Positions 33,814 to 42,303 of a DNA stretch of 64,000 nt are shown one piece after another (the first letter of the stretch is position 1; each line of letters starts with the position of its first letter). The notes beneath the pieces are model-generated. The model saw nothing but the letters and a program-made list of their open reading frames with translations. It was not told where the DNA came from and did not search any database. The stretch comes from Amycolatopsis australiensis (GTDB lineage Bacteria > Actinomycetota > Actinomycetes > Mycobacteriales > Pseudonocardiaceae). The stretch covers positions 62,001 to 126,000 of the forward strand of contig NZ_FPJG01000006.1 of assembly GCF_900119165.1 (NCBI RefSeq), in the 5' to 3' direction. A program made the position numbers and the translations under genes.

Positions 33814-34425
33814 ATGGCGGTGATGTCACCGAGAAAAGCCGCGGCCCAGCGGGACGGCCAGTCCCTGCACGACCTGCTGGTCGAGACCGCCCAGAAGATG
33901 ATCGCCACGCACGGGACCACCGGGATGACCGTGCGGGAGATCGCGCGCATGGCCGGCGTCGCCGACGGCGTGCTCTACAACCACTTCTCCGACAAGGAGG
34001 AGCTGGTCGCCAGGGCCCTGCTGGAGCACGTGCGCACGACCGAAGCCGAGCTGGGCGAGCTGCCGGTGGCGGGCGAAGGCACCGTGGCGGGAAACCTCCG
34101 CCGGCACCTGGAGTTCGGCCTCGCCCTGCACAAGGTGATCGTCCCGGCGTTCAGCGGCCTGGTCGGGCAGCCGAAGGTGCTGCAGCGGTTCGCCGAGATC
34201 AGCGAACGCTCGGGCTACTGGCGCGACCGCCTGCTCGCCTACCTCAAGGAAGAGCGCGAGCTGGGGCGGCTGCGTCCGGAGTCCGAAGTGGACGCGACCG
34301 CGGCCATGCTGGTCGGCTACTGCCACGCCTCGGTGCTGGCGGCGGTCTTCCCGCACACCAGCCCGCTGGACCCGCCGACGGTCGACTCGGTGGTGAACGC
34401 CGTCCTACACGGCGTCGCCCCCTAA
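33814..34425 (+). CDS. TetR-family transcriptional regulator
   Basis: A 203-residue TetR repressor: N-terminal helix-turn-helix GMTVREIARMAGVADGVLYN followed by HFSDKEELVARALL, then a helical ligand domain. The start may be the ATG at 33814 or 33823; the second overlaps the stop of a 7-codon open frame that begins at 33800 right after AAGGAG. It likely represses the methyltransferase through the dyads at 32439-32470. The effector is unknown. Confidence 0.9.
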   Translation: MAVMSPRKAAAQRDGQSLHDLLVETAQKMIATHGTTGMTVREIARMAGVADGVLYNHFSDKEELVARALLEHVRTTEAELGELPVAGEGTVAGNLRRHLEFGLALHKVIVPAFSGLVGQPKVLQRFAEISERSGYWRDRLLAYLKEERELGRLRPESEVDATAAMLVGYCHASVLAAVFPHTSPLDPPTVDSVVNAVLHGVAP

Positions 34426-34523
34426 GGGGAACACCGTCCTTTGTGGAGTAGTCGACACCAAGCCCGCCGTCCGCCACGAAGAAAGGCAAAGACCGCCCGG
34501 CCGATGCCCGATACCCTCGCGGT

Positions 34524-35423
34524 ATGGACGACGTCGAGGTCCGTGAGCTGCGGTACTTCCGCGCGGTCGCCGAAGAGCTGAACTTCTCCCGCGCCGCCGA
34601 GCGGCTCGGGATGGCGCAGCCGCCGCTGTCCCGCGCGATCCGGTTGCTGGAGCGGCGGCTCGGTGCCCAGCTCTTCGAACGCACCAGCCGGCACGTCGCC
34701 CTGACACCGGCCGGAGAGGTGCTGTTCACGGAGTCGGCCAAGGCGCTGGACGCGGTCGCGACAGCGGTCCGGCGCACCCGGCGGGCAGCGCAGCAGCCAC
34801 CGGCGCTGGTGGTCACCGTGCGGCCCGGCGTGGCGGCCGGACTGCTGCGGCGGATCGCCGACGGGCACCCGGACCCGGTCGAGATCCGGATCAGCGGGTT
34901 CGGCGAGCAGCCGGCCATGCTGCGTGACGGCCGTGCCGACGTGGCGTTGCTGGGCTGCCCGGGCGACCACGGCGACCTGGACGTCGAGGTGCTTTTCACC
35001 GAGCCGCGGGTGGCAGCGCTGCCGTCAGGGCACGAGCTGGCCGGCCGGTCGGCGCTGAGCTGCGCGGACTTCGCCGGACGGCCGACACCGTCCTGGCCGG
35101 AAGCGTCAGCAGCGGACCGCGCGTACTGGTCGGGCCAGGACGCGACGGGCGGTCCCGTGACGCCGGGCCCGCAGGTGCACGACAGCGCCGAGCTGCTGCA
35201 AGCAGTGGCCCGCGGACAGGCGATCGCACTGCTGCCGGCATCGGTGGCGGAGTGCGACCAGCGAGCGGACGTCGTCTACCGCCCGGTGGTGGACGCAACA
35301 CGGTACGCGCTGGCCCTGGCCTGGCCGGCGGCCGCACGAGACCTGCGAATCGCGCGCTTCGTCCGGACGGCGATCGAGTTCAGCGAAGCACGACCTCGAC
35401 CAAGCGCTGTTCCGGCGGGCTGA
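34524..35423 (+). CDS. LysR-family transcriptional regulator
   Basis: A 299-residue LysR regulator: winged helix at the N-terminus (ELRYFRAVAEELNFSRAAER to LERRLGAQLFERTSRHV) and a periplasmic-binding-like effector domain from about residue 90. Its target is unclear because the downstream gene is convergent. Its 3' end overlaps that gene by 44 bases. A 98-base gap separates it from the TetR gene. Confidence 0.9.
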   Translation: MDDVEVRELRYFRAVAEELNFSRAAERLGMAQPPLSRAIRLLERRLGAQLFERTSRHVALTPAGEVLFTESAKALDAVATAVRRTRRAAQQPPALVVTVRPGVAAGLLRRIADGHPDPVEIRISGFGEQPAMLRDGRADVALLGCPGDHGDLDVEVLFTEPRVAALPSGHELAGRSALSCADFAGRPTPSWPEASAADRAYWSGQDATGGPVTPGPQVHDSAELLQAVARGQAIALLPASVAECDQRADVVYRPVVDATRYALALAWPAAARDLRIARFVRTAIEFSEARPRPSAVPAG

Positions 35424-36243
35424 CCGACCGCACGACCGGCGGCACGCGGACGTCGTCGGCTTCGAACGCGGCCCGCAGCCGTCCGGGATCGGCGTCCGTC
35501 ATCAGTTCGGCCAGTTCGTCGGCGCGGGCGAGGGTGGCCGCGGACAGTACGGCGTCGTCGTTCAGCGCGCCCCACAGATCCCACAGCAGCATCTCGTGCT
35601 TGTTCAGGGCGGCGAGGTCGAGCACGAGGTTGTGCCACGCGTACGGCAGGCCGCGCAGGAACGGCACTTCCAGATCCGGTGCGACCGCCAGCCGGGCCGG
35701 GTCGAGGTCGCCCGCGCGGGCGGCCGTCCACGCGTCCGCGCCGACCAGGAACCGGTCACGCGGGACGTCGAGGACGTCGAACTCGCGGAAGTCCGCCGGC
35801 AGCTGGGGATCGACCAGGTGCCAGCCGTCGGCGGACCGGACCTCGGCGACGACGTGGTCGAGGTACCACCCCGGCACCAGGTAGTTCGCGAAGCCGACTC
35901 TGACGCGCGCCGGAATTCCGTGGTGCCGCGCCATCGACACGAGCAACAGCGTGAAGTCGCGGCAACAGCCGACGACCCGGTCGAGTGTCGCGCGCGGTTC
36001 GCCGGGTGGCGCCGGGTCGAGTTCACGCAGGCGCGCGAACAGGTCCGCCGCGTAGCGCAGGTCGATCTCTTCACGGCGGGCGGCCGGGAAACCGTGCTTC
36101 GTGATGTCGCCCTGGGCCCAGAAGTGGAACACGAGGTGCGACGCGGCCTCGCGCATGGCGGCGAGGTCGCGGGGCACGGCGTCGAGCCACGGCGTCAGCG
36201 TGCCCGGGTCGCTGAAGCGGCTGTGGCGCGCATACCAGTCCAT
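35380..36243 (-). CDS. Transglutaminase-like domain protein
   Basis: A 287-residue protein with a transglutaminase-like papain-fold core. The catalytic Cys lies in DRVVGCCRDFTLLLVSMARH, the His in WYLDHVVAEVRSADGWHLVD, and an Asp follows in LVDPQL. The C-terminal half (LVLDLAALNKHEMLLWDLWG) is helical. Bacterial members can be proteases or cyclisation enzymes; substrate unknown. The ATG at 36243 lies two bases after GGAGG; a GTG at 36252 is an alternative. Confidence 0.85.
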   Translation of the reverse strand: MDWYARHSRFSDPGTLTPWLDAVPRDLAAMREAASHLVFHFWAQGDITKHGFPAARREEIDLRYAADLFARLRELDPAPPGEPRATLDRVVGCCRDFTLLLVSMARHHGIPARVRVGFANYLVPGWYLDHVVAEVRSADGWHLVDPQLPADFREFDVLDVPRDRFLVGADAWTAARAGDLDPARLAVAPDLEVPFLRGLPYAWHNLVLDLAALNKHEMLLWDLWGALNDDAVLSAATLARADELAELMTDADPGRLRAAFEADDVRVPPVVRSVSPPEQRLVEVVLR

Positions 36244-36263
36244 GGCCTCCACACTAGGAAAAT

Positions 36264-37262
36264 TCAGCCCGCCTGCGCCGCCAGTTCGCCGCGGAACGTC
36301 GAGCGGTACGCACTAGGCGACACCCCGAGCGCGGCCTGGAAATGCTGGCGCAGGGACGCCGCCGTGCCGAAGCCCGCTTCGGCCGCGACGCGGTCCACCG
36401 GCAGGTCGGACTCCTCCAGCAGCTGGCGGGCGCGCTCGATGCGTTGCTGCGTCAGCCATTGCAGGGCCGAGATGCCGACCTCCTCGCGGAAGCGGCGGGT
36501 GAACGTCCGCGTGCTCATCGACTCGCGGGCGGCCAGCTCGCGCAGGGTCAGCGGGCGGTGCAGGTTCTCCAGCGCCCACGCCCGCGCCGCCTTGGTCGAC
36601 GATGTGCGGGGTTCGGGCACCGGCCGCCGGACGAACTGGGCCTGGCCGCCTTCGCGGTGCGGGGACACCACCGTGCCGCGGGCGACTTCGTTGGCGACCG
36701 CCGCGCCGTGGTCGCGGCGGATCATGTGCAGCACCAGGTCGATCCCCGACGCCACGCCCGCCGAGGTCAGGACGTTGCCGTCGTCGGTGTAGAGCACGCA
36801 CGGGTCCACGTCGACCTCCGGGAACCGGCTCTGCAGCTCGTCCGCGGAACGCCAGTGGGTGGTCGCGCGGCGGCCGTCGAGCAGACCGGCCGCGGCGAGC
36901 ACGAACGCGCCCGTGCAGATCGACGCGATCCGCGCGTCCGGCCGGATCCGCTCCAGCGCCGCCGCGAGCGACGGGGTCAGCACGCGCGCCATCGGCTCGT
37001 ACTCGACGAGCGACGCCGGGACGATCACCGTGTCGGCCTCGGCCAGCACCTCCGGCCCGCGCTCGACCGGGATGGTGACGTCGGAGTCGGTGCGCACCGG
37101 GCCCGGTTCGAGGGTGCACGTGACGACCTCGTACAACCGCTCCCCCGACGCCGAGCGCGCCTGCCCGAAGAGCCGGTGGACGATGCCCAGCTCCATCACG
37201 AGCATGCCGTGACGAACCAGCACGGCGACGTGGTGACGGTCCGGGTGCGCGAATTCGGCCAT
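36264..37262 (-). CDS. GlxA-type AraC-family regulator (DJ-1/PfpI plus HTH)
   Basis: A 332-residue regulator. The N-terminal DJ-1/PfpI-like domain carries the nucleophile elbow SICTGAFVLAAAGLLDGR, and the C-terminal part has two AraC helix-turn-helix units (LTLRELAARESMSTRTFTRR and VAAEAGFGTAASLRQHFQAA). ATG at 37262 is preferred to one 27 bases upstream. It diverges from the quinone reductase-like gene with a 71-base gap that includes the dyad GCTCGATCGAGC at 37296-37307. Confidence 0.92.
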   Translation of the reverse strand: MAEFAHPDRHHVAVLVRHGMLVMELGIVHRLFGQARSASGERLYEVVTCTLEPGPVRTDSDVTIPVERGPEVLAEADTVIVPASLVEYEPMARVLTPSLAAALERIRPDARIASICTGAFVLAAAGLLDGRRATTHWRSADELQSRFPEVDVDPCVLYTDDGNVLTSAGVASGIDLVLHMIRRDHGAAVANEVARGTVVSPHREGGQAQFVRRPVPEPRTSSTKAARAWALENLHRPLTLRELAARESMSTRTFTRRFREEVGISALQWLTQQRIERARQLLEESDLPVDRVAAEAGFGTAASLRQHFQAALGVSPSAYRSTFRGELAAQAG

Positions 37263-37295
37263 GGCCCGATTCTTGCACATGATGGCCATCAGGCC

Positions 37296-37307
37296 GCTCG
37301 ATCGAGC
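37296..37307. promoter_or_regulatory. 12-bp palindrome in the GlxA-type regulator / oxidoreductase divergent promoter
   Basis: GCTCGATCGAGC is a perfect dyad centred in the 71-base gap between the two divergent genes. Its place makes it a possible site for the regulator, but AraC proteins usually bind direct repeats, so the link is weak. Confidence 0.3.
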
Positions 37308-37333
37308 CCGCCGCGCGCGTGATCATCGAGGTC

Positions 37334-38110
37334 ATGAACGTGTTGTGGGTTTTCGCGCATCCCGAACCGCGCTCGCTGAACGGCGCCCTTCGCGACGCCG
37401 GGGTCCGGACGCTCGAGGAGCTGGGTCACGACGTCCGGCAGTCGGACCTGTACGCGATGAAGTGGAATCCGGTGGTCGACGCGGCCGACTTCGGCGCCGA
37501 GGCGGGCGACGAGCGGCTGATCGTCGGGGCGACGTCCGCGCGGGCGCGCGAACGAGGCGAGCTGAGCCCGGACATCGTGGCGGAGCAGGAAAAGCTCGAC
37601 TGGGCGGACGCGGTGGTCGTGCAGTTCCCGCTGTGGTGGTACGGCCTGCCGGCAATCCTGAAGGGCTGGTTCGACCGGGTGCTGGTGAAGGGTTTCGGCT
37701 ACGGCATCCGCACGGCGGACGGCCGCACCGCGCGCTACGGCGAGGGCCGGCTCGCGGGCAAGCGCGCGATGGCGGTGCTCACCACGGGCGCCCGCGAGCC
37801 GGCGATGGGCCCGCGCGGAGTGAACGGCGCTCTGGACGAAGTCCTGTGGCCGCTGCAGCACGGAACGTTGTTCTACACGGGCATGACGGTCCTGCCACCG
37901 CTGGCGATCCACGGCGCCGACCGGCTGCCGGAGGAGCAGTTCACCGACGCGCGGGAGCGGCTGCGCGAACGCCTGCGGACACTGGAAACGACGGACCCGA
38001 TCCCGTTCCGCCCCCAGAACGGCGGTGACTACGACGACGACCTGGTGCTGCGCCCGGACCGGGCCGCGGGCGAAACGGGACTGGGAATTCACCTGACGCG
38101 CGCGAACTGA
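37334..38110 (+). CDS. NAD(P)H:quinone oxidoreductase-like flavoprotein (flavodoxin-like fold)
   Basis: A 258-residue member of the flavodoxin-like NAD(P)H dehydrogenase (quinone) family. The FMN/FAD-binding loop is FAHPEPRSLNGALRDAG near the N-terminus, and the family block QFPLWWYGLPAILKGWFDRV is intact, followed by LTTGA. It would reduce quinones or nitro/azo compounds with two electrons. The regulator gene it diverges from is its likely controller. Confidence 0.92.
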   Translation: MNVLWVFAHPEPRSLNGALRDAGVRTLEELGHDVRQSDLYAMKWNPVVDAADFGAEAGDERLIVGATSARARERGELSPDIVAEQEKLDWADAVVVQFPLWWYGLPAILKGWFDRVLVKGFGYGIRTADGRTARYGEGRLAGKRAMAVLTTGAREPAMGPRGVNGALDEVLWPLQHGTLFYTGMTVLPPLAIHGADRLPEEQFTDARERLRERLRTLETTDPIPFRPQNGGDYDDDLVLRPDRAAGETGLGIHLTRAN

Positions 38111-38147
38111 GCGCCCGCAAGAGCGGCACGAGCAGGGCCTGGCAGCG

Positions 38148-38241
38148 GGCGGGCACCGCTCGCGCGAAACGCATGAGCACACGCCGCACGGGGAGCTGGC
38201 GGGCACCGCCCGCGCGAGCAGCACGAGCACGCCGCACGGGG
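38148..38241. repeat. Two direct copies of a 44-46 bp GC-rich sequence
   Basis: The sequence running from GGCGGGCACCGC to GCCGCACGGGG occurs at 38148-38193 and again at 38198-38241, with a few substitutions and a 2-base indel (period 50 bases). The 202-base gap 38111-38312 between convergent genes holds nothing else I can identify. Confidence 0.7.
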
Positions 38242-38312
38242 GTGGCGGCCGGCGCGAACAGCGCACCGCGAGTCGCGTGGTGCCCGGCAAGCCGCCACCC
38301 CACCCGCCTCTC

Positions 38313-39056
38313 TCAAGCAGGCAATGTCAGCCGCTGGCCCAAGCCGCCGTCCACCGGGAGGTCTGCGCCCGTTGTGTACGTTGCCTCGAACGCCAAGAAC
38401 AGCACTGCCGCTGCCACCTCCTGCACCGTCGCGTGCCTCCTCAGCGGCGTGATCTCGTCGCCCGCCGCCTTGAACGACGCCAGCACCTCCGGCGGCACAC
38501 CCGTCACCCCCATCGTCGGCGTGTCCGTATACCCCGGGCTCACCACATTGACCCGGATTCCGCGTGGGGCCAGCTCCGCCGCGTACGTCAGGGCGAACGA
38601 CCGGACCGCCGCCTTCGCCGCCGAATACGGGCCCATTCCCGCGATTCCCGCGCCCGCCGCCACCGATGTCGTGAACACGAACGATCCGCCCGGTCGCACC
38701 AGGCCCGCCAGCCGCTGGGCCGTGAAATACGCGCCCTTCGTGTTGACGTCGAACGTCCGGTCGTAGATCTCCGGTGTCGTCTCCTGGTACGGCGTCAACG
38801 TCGCGAACCCCACGTTGATGAACACGAGGTCCAGCTCGCCCAGCCTGTCCGCCGCGACCGCCGCCAGCTCGTCGATGTCGGACAGCCGGGACGCGTCCGA
38901 CGACAGCGCGTGCGCCTTGCCCGGCAGGCTCAGCCCCGCGACGTCGCGGCCCGTCAGCAGCACCTCCGCGCCGCCGTCCAGCAGCGCCCGCACCACCGCC
39001 AGTCCCATTCCGTGCGTGCCGCCCGTGACGACCGCCTTCTTCCCCGCGTACTTCAC
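38313..39056 (-). CDS. SDR-family oxidoreductase
   Basis: A 247-residue classical short-chain dehydrogenase: cofactor motif TGGTHGMGLAV, NVGF in place of the usual NNAG, catalytic Ser strand FTTSVAAGAG, Tyr/Lys in GPYSAAKAAVRSF, and the C-terminal GADLPVDGG. The GTG at 39056 overlaps the stop of the upstream imine reductase-like gene as GTGA, with GAGGAG as ribosome binding site, so both are made together. Confidence 0.92.
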   Translation of the reverse strand: MKYAGKKAVVTGGTHGMGLAVVRALLDGGAEVLLTGRDVAGLSLPGKAHALSSDASRLSDIDELAAVAADRLGELDLVFINVGFATLTPYQETTPEIYDRTFDVNTKGAYFTAQRLAGLVRPGGSFVFTTSVAAGAGIAGMGPYSAAKAAVRSFALTYAAELAPRGIRVNVVSPGYTDTPTMGVTGVPPEVLASFKAAGDEITPLRRHATVQEVAAAVLFLAFEATYTTGADLPVDGGLGQRLTLPA

Positions 39057-39913
39057 CGGATCTCCTCGATGACGCTCGCGATCGCGTGCGAACCGTGACC
39101 CGCCGCCACCGCCCGGTCGAACAGCTCCTTCACCGCCGATGGCACCGACGTCCCGATGCCCCGCTCGCGGCTCGTCTCCACCAGCAGCCCGAGGCCCGCC
39201 GCGTTGATGTCCAAAGCGGACACGTCCGTCGCGTAGTCGCCGCTCGCCACCTGCTCCCCGATGCCCGGCAGGAACCCGCTGACCGCCGAGAGCCACGACA
39301 ACGCCATCGGCGTGAACGTCGACGGCGTGACGCCCTCGGTGCCGACCAACGCCAGCGCGTGCAGGTAGCCCGCCATCGTCGACCACATGATCCCCAGCAA
39401 CGCCAGGTCGTGCAGCGCCGGCAGGCCGGCGTCCTCGCCGAGGAAAACCGGCTCCCCCAGCACCGACAGCACCTCGCGCTGCGCGTCGAACGCCGCGCGC
39501 GAACCGCCGTACAGGATCCGGGACTGCGGAGTCCCGATTCCTTGCGGCACGGCCATGATCACGCCGTCCACGTACTCGATGCCCTCGGCCGAAGCCCACG
39601 AAGCGACCTCGCGAGCCTGCGCGGGTGTTCCGGAAGTGAGGTTTACCAGCACTTTCGGCGACGCGGCGGCCAGCACCGGCCGCTGAGCGTCGTATGTGGA
39701 CAGACAGCTGATGACGACTTCGGCCGAGGCCGCTTCTTCCGGCGTGGCCGCGAGCCGCGCGCCGCGGTCGAGCAGCGGGCCCGCCTTGAGCGGCGATCGG
39801 TTCCACACCACGACGTCGTGGCCCGCCTCCAGCAGCGCCCCCGCGAGGGCGGCACCCATGCGCCCGAGGCCGAGCACGCCCACCTGTTTCCTGCTTTCTC
39901 CCATGCCGATCAT
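39053..39913 (-). CDS. Imine reductase-like / 6-phosphogluconate dehydrogenase-superfamily oxidoreductase
   Basis: A 286-residue NADPH-dependent dehydrogenase. The Rossmann motif GVLGLGRMGAALAGAL is followed by WNRSP (NADPH-type) and blocks typical of imine reductases: VNLTSGTPAQAREVASWA and YVDGVIMAVPQGIGTPQSRI. The C-terminal helical domain mediates dimer swapping in this group. Possible starts are 39913 and 39904; neither has a strong ribosome binding site. It diverges from an HxlR regulator and is coupled to an SDR, which suggests a two-step reduction of one compound. Confidence 0.87.
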   Translation of the reverse strand: MIGMGESRKQVGVLGLGRMGAALAGALLEAGHDVVVWNRSPLKAGPLLDRGARLAATPEEAASAEVVISCLSTYDAQRPVLAAASPKVLVNLTSGTPAQAREVASWASAEGIEYVDGVIMAVPQGIGTPQSRILYGGSRAAFDAQREVLSVLGEPVFLGEDAGLPALHDLALLGIMWSTMAGYLHALALVGTEGVTPSTFTPMALSWLSAVSGFLPGIGEQVASGDYATDVSALDINAAGLGLLVETSRERGIGTSVPSAVKELFDRAVAAGHGSHAIASVIEEIR

Positions 39914-39940
39914 GCTGCGGGGGCGCTTTACGATGGACAA

Positions 39941-39963
39941 GTACCGACTAATAAGTCAGGTAC
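39941..39963. promoter_or_regulatory. HxlR-type dyad between the imine reductase-like and HxlR genes
   Basis: A 23-base near-palindrome begins with GTACCGACTAATAAGTC and ends in GGTAC. Inner arms GACT/AGTC and outer arms GTACC/GGTAC pair with a one-base shift. Its location at the divergent promoter next to an HxlR gene fits an autoregulatory operator that also controls the oxidoreductase pair. Confidence 0.55.
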
Positions 39964-39986
39964 CCACCAAAACGTAAGGATCCTGG

Positions 39987-40346
39987 ATGCTGGCGAGAAG
40001 TTACCGCTGCGGACTGGACGCGGCCATCGACGTGATCGGCGGCCGCTGGAAGGCACTGATCCTGTGGGCGCTGCACGCCGAGCCGCTGCGGTTCGGCGAG
40101 CTGAAGCGGAAGGTCGCGGGCATCAGCGAAAAGATGCTGATCCAGGCGCTGCGGGAGCTGGAGGCGGACGAAATCGTGCACCGCGAGGTGTTCCACGAGG
40201 TCCCGCCGAGGGTCGAGTACTCGCTGACCGGCTTGGGTCAGCGGCTGAACACGGCGTTGCTGCCGCTGGGCGACTGGGGCGAGGAAAACATGACCGGCAT
40301 CGCGAAGCGCCGCGGCGTCACGCCCGCGCCACGGCACACGGCTTGA
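39987..40346 (+). CDS. HxlR-family transcriptional regulator
   Basis: A 119-residue winged-helix regulator of the HxlR (MarR-like) family: CGLDAAIDVIGGRWKALILW at the N-terminus, PLRFGELKRKVAGISEKML recognition region and a wing with EVPPRVEYSLTGLGQ. The conserved single Cys near the start is present (SYRCGLD), a redox or electrophile-sensing residue in some members. AAGGA precedes the ATG. It likely represses the divergent imine reductase-SDR operon. Confidence 0.92.
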   Translation: MLARSYRCGLDAAIDVIGGRWKALILWALHAEPLRFGELKRKVAGISEKMLIQALRELEADEIVHREVFHEVPPRVEYSLTGLGQRLNTALLPLGDWGEENMTGIAKRRGVTPAPRHTA

Positions 40347-40422
40347 GCGTGACCGCGTTGCGAGGGCGACGACACGGTCCGGGGCACCCGGACCGTGCGC
40401 CGCCTGATCGCGGAAGGCGTCC

Positions 40423-40983
40423 TTACGCGCTGACGAGGTCAGCACCGGCGAAGAACGTCGAAGCCGCCGACATCGCTTCGGCGTCCAGGAGCACGTCGCC
40501 AGGGCGGCTGCCGTTGCCCAGGAGCACGCCGCCCCAGTTCATGCTCAGGTACTCCGCACACAGCTCCAGCGTGCCGATCAACGGCTGGGCTTCCCGCGCC
40601 GTCTCGCTCAGCACGCTCACGCCCCACAACGTCTTGCCGCGCATCTTCGCCTTGAACTCCACGGGCAGCCGCATCCAGCCGGACCAGTAGTCCAGGTAGA
40701 GCTTCACGCTCGCCGATACCGAGTACCAGTACACCGGCGACACCACGACGATGTCGGTCGCGGCGAACGTCGCGTCCATCAGCAGCTGCTCGTTCGGCCC
40801 CGGCGCCGGGTGGTCGCCGGCGCCGTGCCGGCGGTCCTCGAACGGCGGCAACGGCACCTCGGGCAGCCGGATCCACCGCTGCTCGGCGCCGGCCGGCAGT
40901 TCCTTCGCCGCCCGCCGGGCCAGCATCTCCGTGTTGCCGCCGGCCCGCGCCGCGCCGACCAGGAAGAGGAAGTTCCGCGTCAT
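40423..40983 (-). CDS. NADPH-dependent FMN reductase-like flavoprotein
   Basis: A 186-residue flavodoxin-fold protein: FLVGAARAGGNTEMLARRAA (phosphate-binding loop) and VVVSPVYWYSVSASVKLYLD (isoalloxazine loop). It may act as a quinone or azo/nitro reductase. The ATG at 40983 has GAGGGG upstream. It diverges from a MarR gene across an operator at 40999-41024. Confidence 0.88.
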   Translation of the reverse strand: MTRNFLFLVGAARAGGNTEMLARRAAKELPAGAEQRWIRLPEVPLPPFEDRRHGAGDHPAPGPNEQLLMDATFAATDIVVVSPVYWYSVSASVKLYLDYWSGWMRLPVEFKAKMRGKTLWGVSVLSETAREAQPLIGTLELCAEYLSMNWGGVLLGNGSRPGDVLLDAEAMSAASTFFAGADLVSA

Positions 40984-40998
40984 GAGCAAGTCCCCTCA

Positions 40999-41024
40999 AG
41001 TATTTGCATGTACATATAAATACT
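40999..41024. promoter_or_regulatory. MarR-type inverted repeat between flavoprotein and MarR genes
   Basis: AGTATTT at 40999-41005 and AAATACT at 41018-41024 are perfect inverted arms around 12 bases (GCATGTACATAT, itself nearly dyadic). The region is strikingly AT-rich for this genome and lies in the divergent promoter, a typical MarR autoregulatory operator. Confidence 0.65.
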
Positions 41025-41063
41025 GGCCCTGGACTATCCTGGCGTCAAGAGGAGGGCGGGAAG

Positions 41064-41480
41064 ATGACCGTCGACGAACAGTCCTGGGGCCGCATGCTCG
41101 TGCTGCACGCGCGCATCGAGCAGGAGCTGAGCAAGGCCCTGCAACGGCGGCACGGGCTCGGGCTGTCCGAGTACCGCGCGCTCGGCAAGCTGGTCGCGGG
41201 CCCGCGCGGTGGCCTGCGGATGCAGGAGCTCGCGGAGGCGATCGGGCTCAACCAGAGTTCGGTGAGCCGGATGTGCGCGCGGCTCGAAGACGCCGGCCTG
41301 ACCATCCGCGACCTGTGCGAAGACGACCGGCGCGGCGTCTACTCGGTGATCACCGACGCCGGCCGCAAGCGCTACGCAGAGACCGAGCCGACGTACTGCG
41401 CCGTACTGCGGACGGCACTCGACAAGGCCGCGAGCGACCCCGAACTGGCCGCCGCGGTCGCGGCCGTCCGCGGCGCTTGA
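41064..41480 (+). CDS. MarR-family transcriptional regulator
   Basis: A 138-residue MarR protein: GLSEYRALGKLV, the helix-turn-helix MQELAEAIGLNQSSVSRMCA and the wing DDRRGVYSVITDAGRKRY. GGAGG is 7 bases upstream of the ATG at 41064; a longer frame from 41004 runs through the operator and is rejected. It likely controls itself and the divergent flavoprotein. Confidence 0.92.
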   Translation: MTVDEQSWGRMLVLHARIEQELSKALQRRHGLGLSEYRALGKLVAGPRGGLRMQELAEAIGLNQSSVSRMCARLEDAGLTIRDLCEDDRRGVYSVITDAGRKRYAETEPTYCAVLRTALDKAASDPELAAAVAAVRGA

Positions 41481-41511
41481 CCGCTATATGCCTCAGTGGT
41501 TATATACAGCC

Positions 41512-42303
41512 ATGTCCGCGAAACTGCTCACCGACGAGGAACGTCCCGCGCTCCGGCTGGAACGCCGGCTGAAGCACCCGCCAGAGCAGGTCTGGCGCGC
41601 CATCACCGACCCGGCGGAACTCGAGCACTGGTTCCCGGCGAAGGTCGACGTCGAGCTGCGTGCCGGTGGTGCCATCCACTTCACCTTCCCCGGCGAAGAC
41701 ACCTCGACGACCGGCCGGGTCGTCACGGTCGACCCGCCGCGCGAGTTCACCTTCGTGTGGAACGACGACACCCTGCGCTGGCTCATCACCCCGGACGGCG
41801 ACGGCAGCCTCCTGGAGTTCACGCACACCTTCGGCCGCGGCGAACCGGCGATCGCGAAGCTGGCCGCGGGCCGCACCGCCGCCGGCTGGGACGTCTGCCT
41901 CGACGCCCTCGACGCGCGGCTGTCCGGGCGCGACGCCGAACAGCCCGGAGACTGGCACGCCCGCATGGCGTCCTATGTGGACGAATTCGGCCTCGGTTAC
42001 GGGGAAGTGCTCGAAGACGGCACGATCCGCTTCCGCCGTGACCTCGTCCGGAAGCCCGTGGACGAGGTCCGCGCGCTGCTGCCCGACGAGCCCGGCTGGC
42101 ACGTGACGCAGGACCCGCTCGACGGCACCCGCGTCGAGTTCACCGAACCACAGGAACCCGACGTGCCCGCCCAGCTGGCCCGGCGGCACGAGCAGCTCGA
42201 CAAGCTGTTCGCCGCCACCCACGGCGTCGACCTCCCGGACTGGACGCCCGAACACGTCGAGGCCGTGAAGAAGCACTACGCGCAACATCCGACCCAGGGT
42301 TGA
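41512..42303 (+). CDS. SRPBCC (AHSA1-like) family protein
   Basis: A 263-residue protein. The N-terminal 145 residues are an AHSA1/START-like SRPBCC domain (HPPEQVWRAITDPAELEHWF and FTFVWNDDTLRWLITPDGDG). The C-terminal 120 residues (EFGLGYGEVLEDGTIRFRRD to EAVKKHYAQHP) form an extra part I do not recognise. Such proteins bind hydrophobic ligands. It begins 31 bases after the MarR gene. An AT-rich patch with TATATGCC and GGTTATATA at about 41485-41506 may be a further operator. Confidence 0.85.
   Translation: MSAKLLTDEERPALRLERRLKHPPEQVWRAITDPAELEHWFPAKVDVELRAGGAIHFTFPGEDTSTTGRVVTVDPPREFTFVWNDDTLRWLITPDGDGSLLEFTHTFGRGEPAIAKLAAGRTAAGWDVCLDALDARLSGRDAEQPGDWHARMASYVDEFGLGYGEVLEDGTIRFRRDLVRKPVDEVRALLPDEPGWHVTQDPLDGTRVEFTEPQEPDVPAQLARRHEQLDKLFAATHGVDLPDWTPEHVEAVKKHYAQHPTQG

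Noticed and set aside
38148..38241. A CRISPR-like array
   Set aside because: Only two copies, separated by 4 bases, with no spacers and no cas genes.
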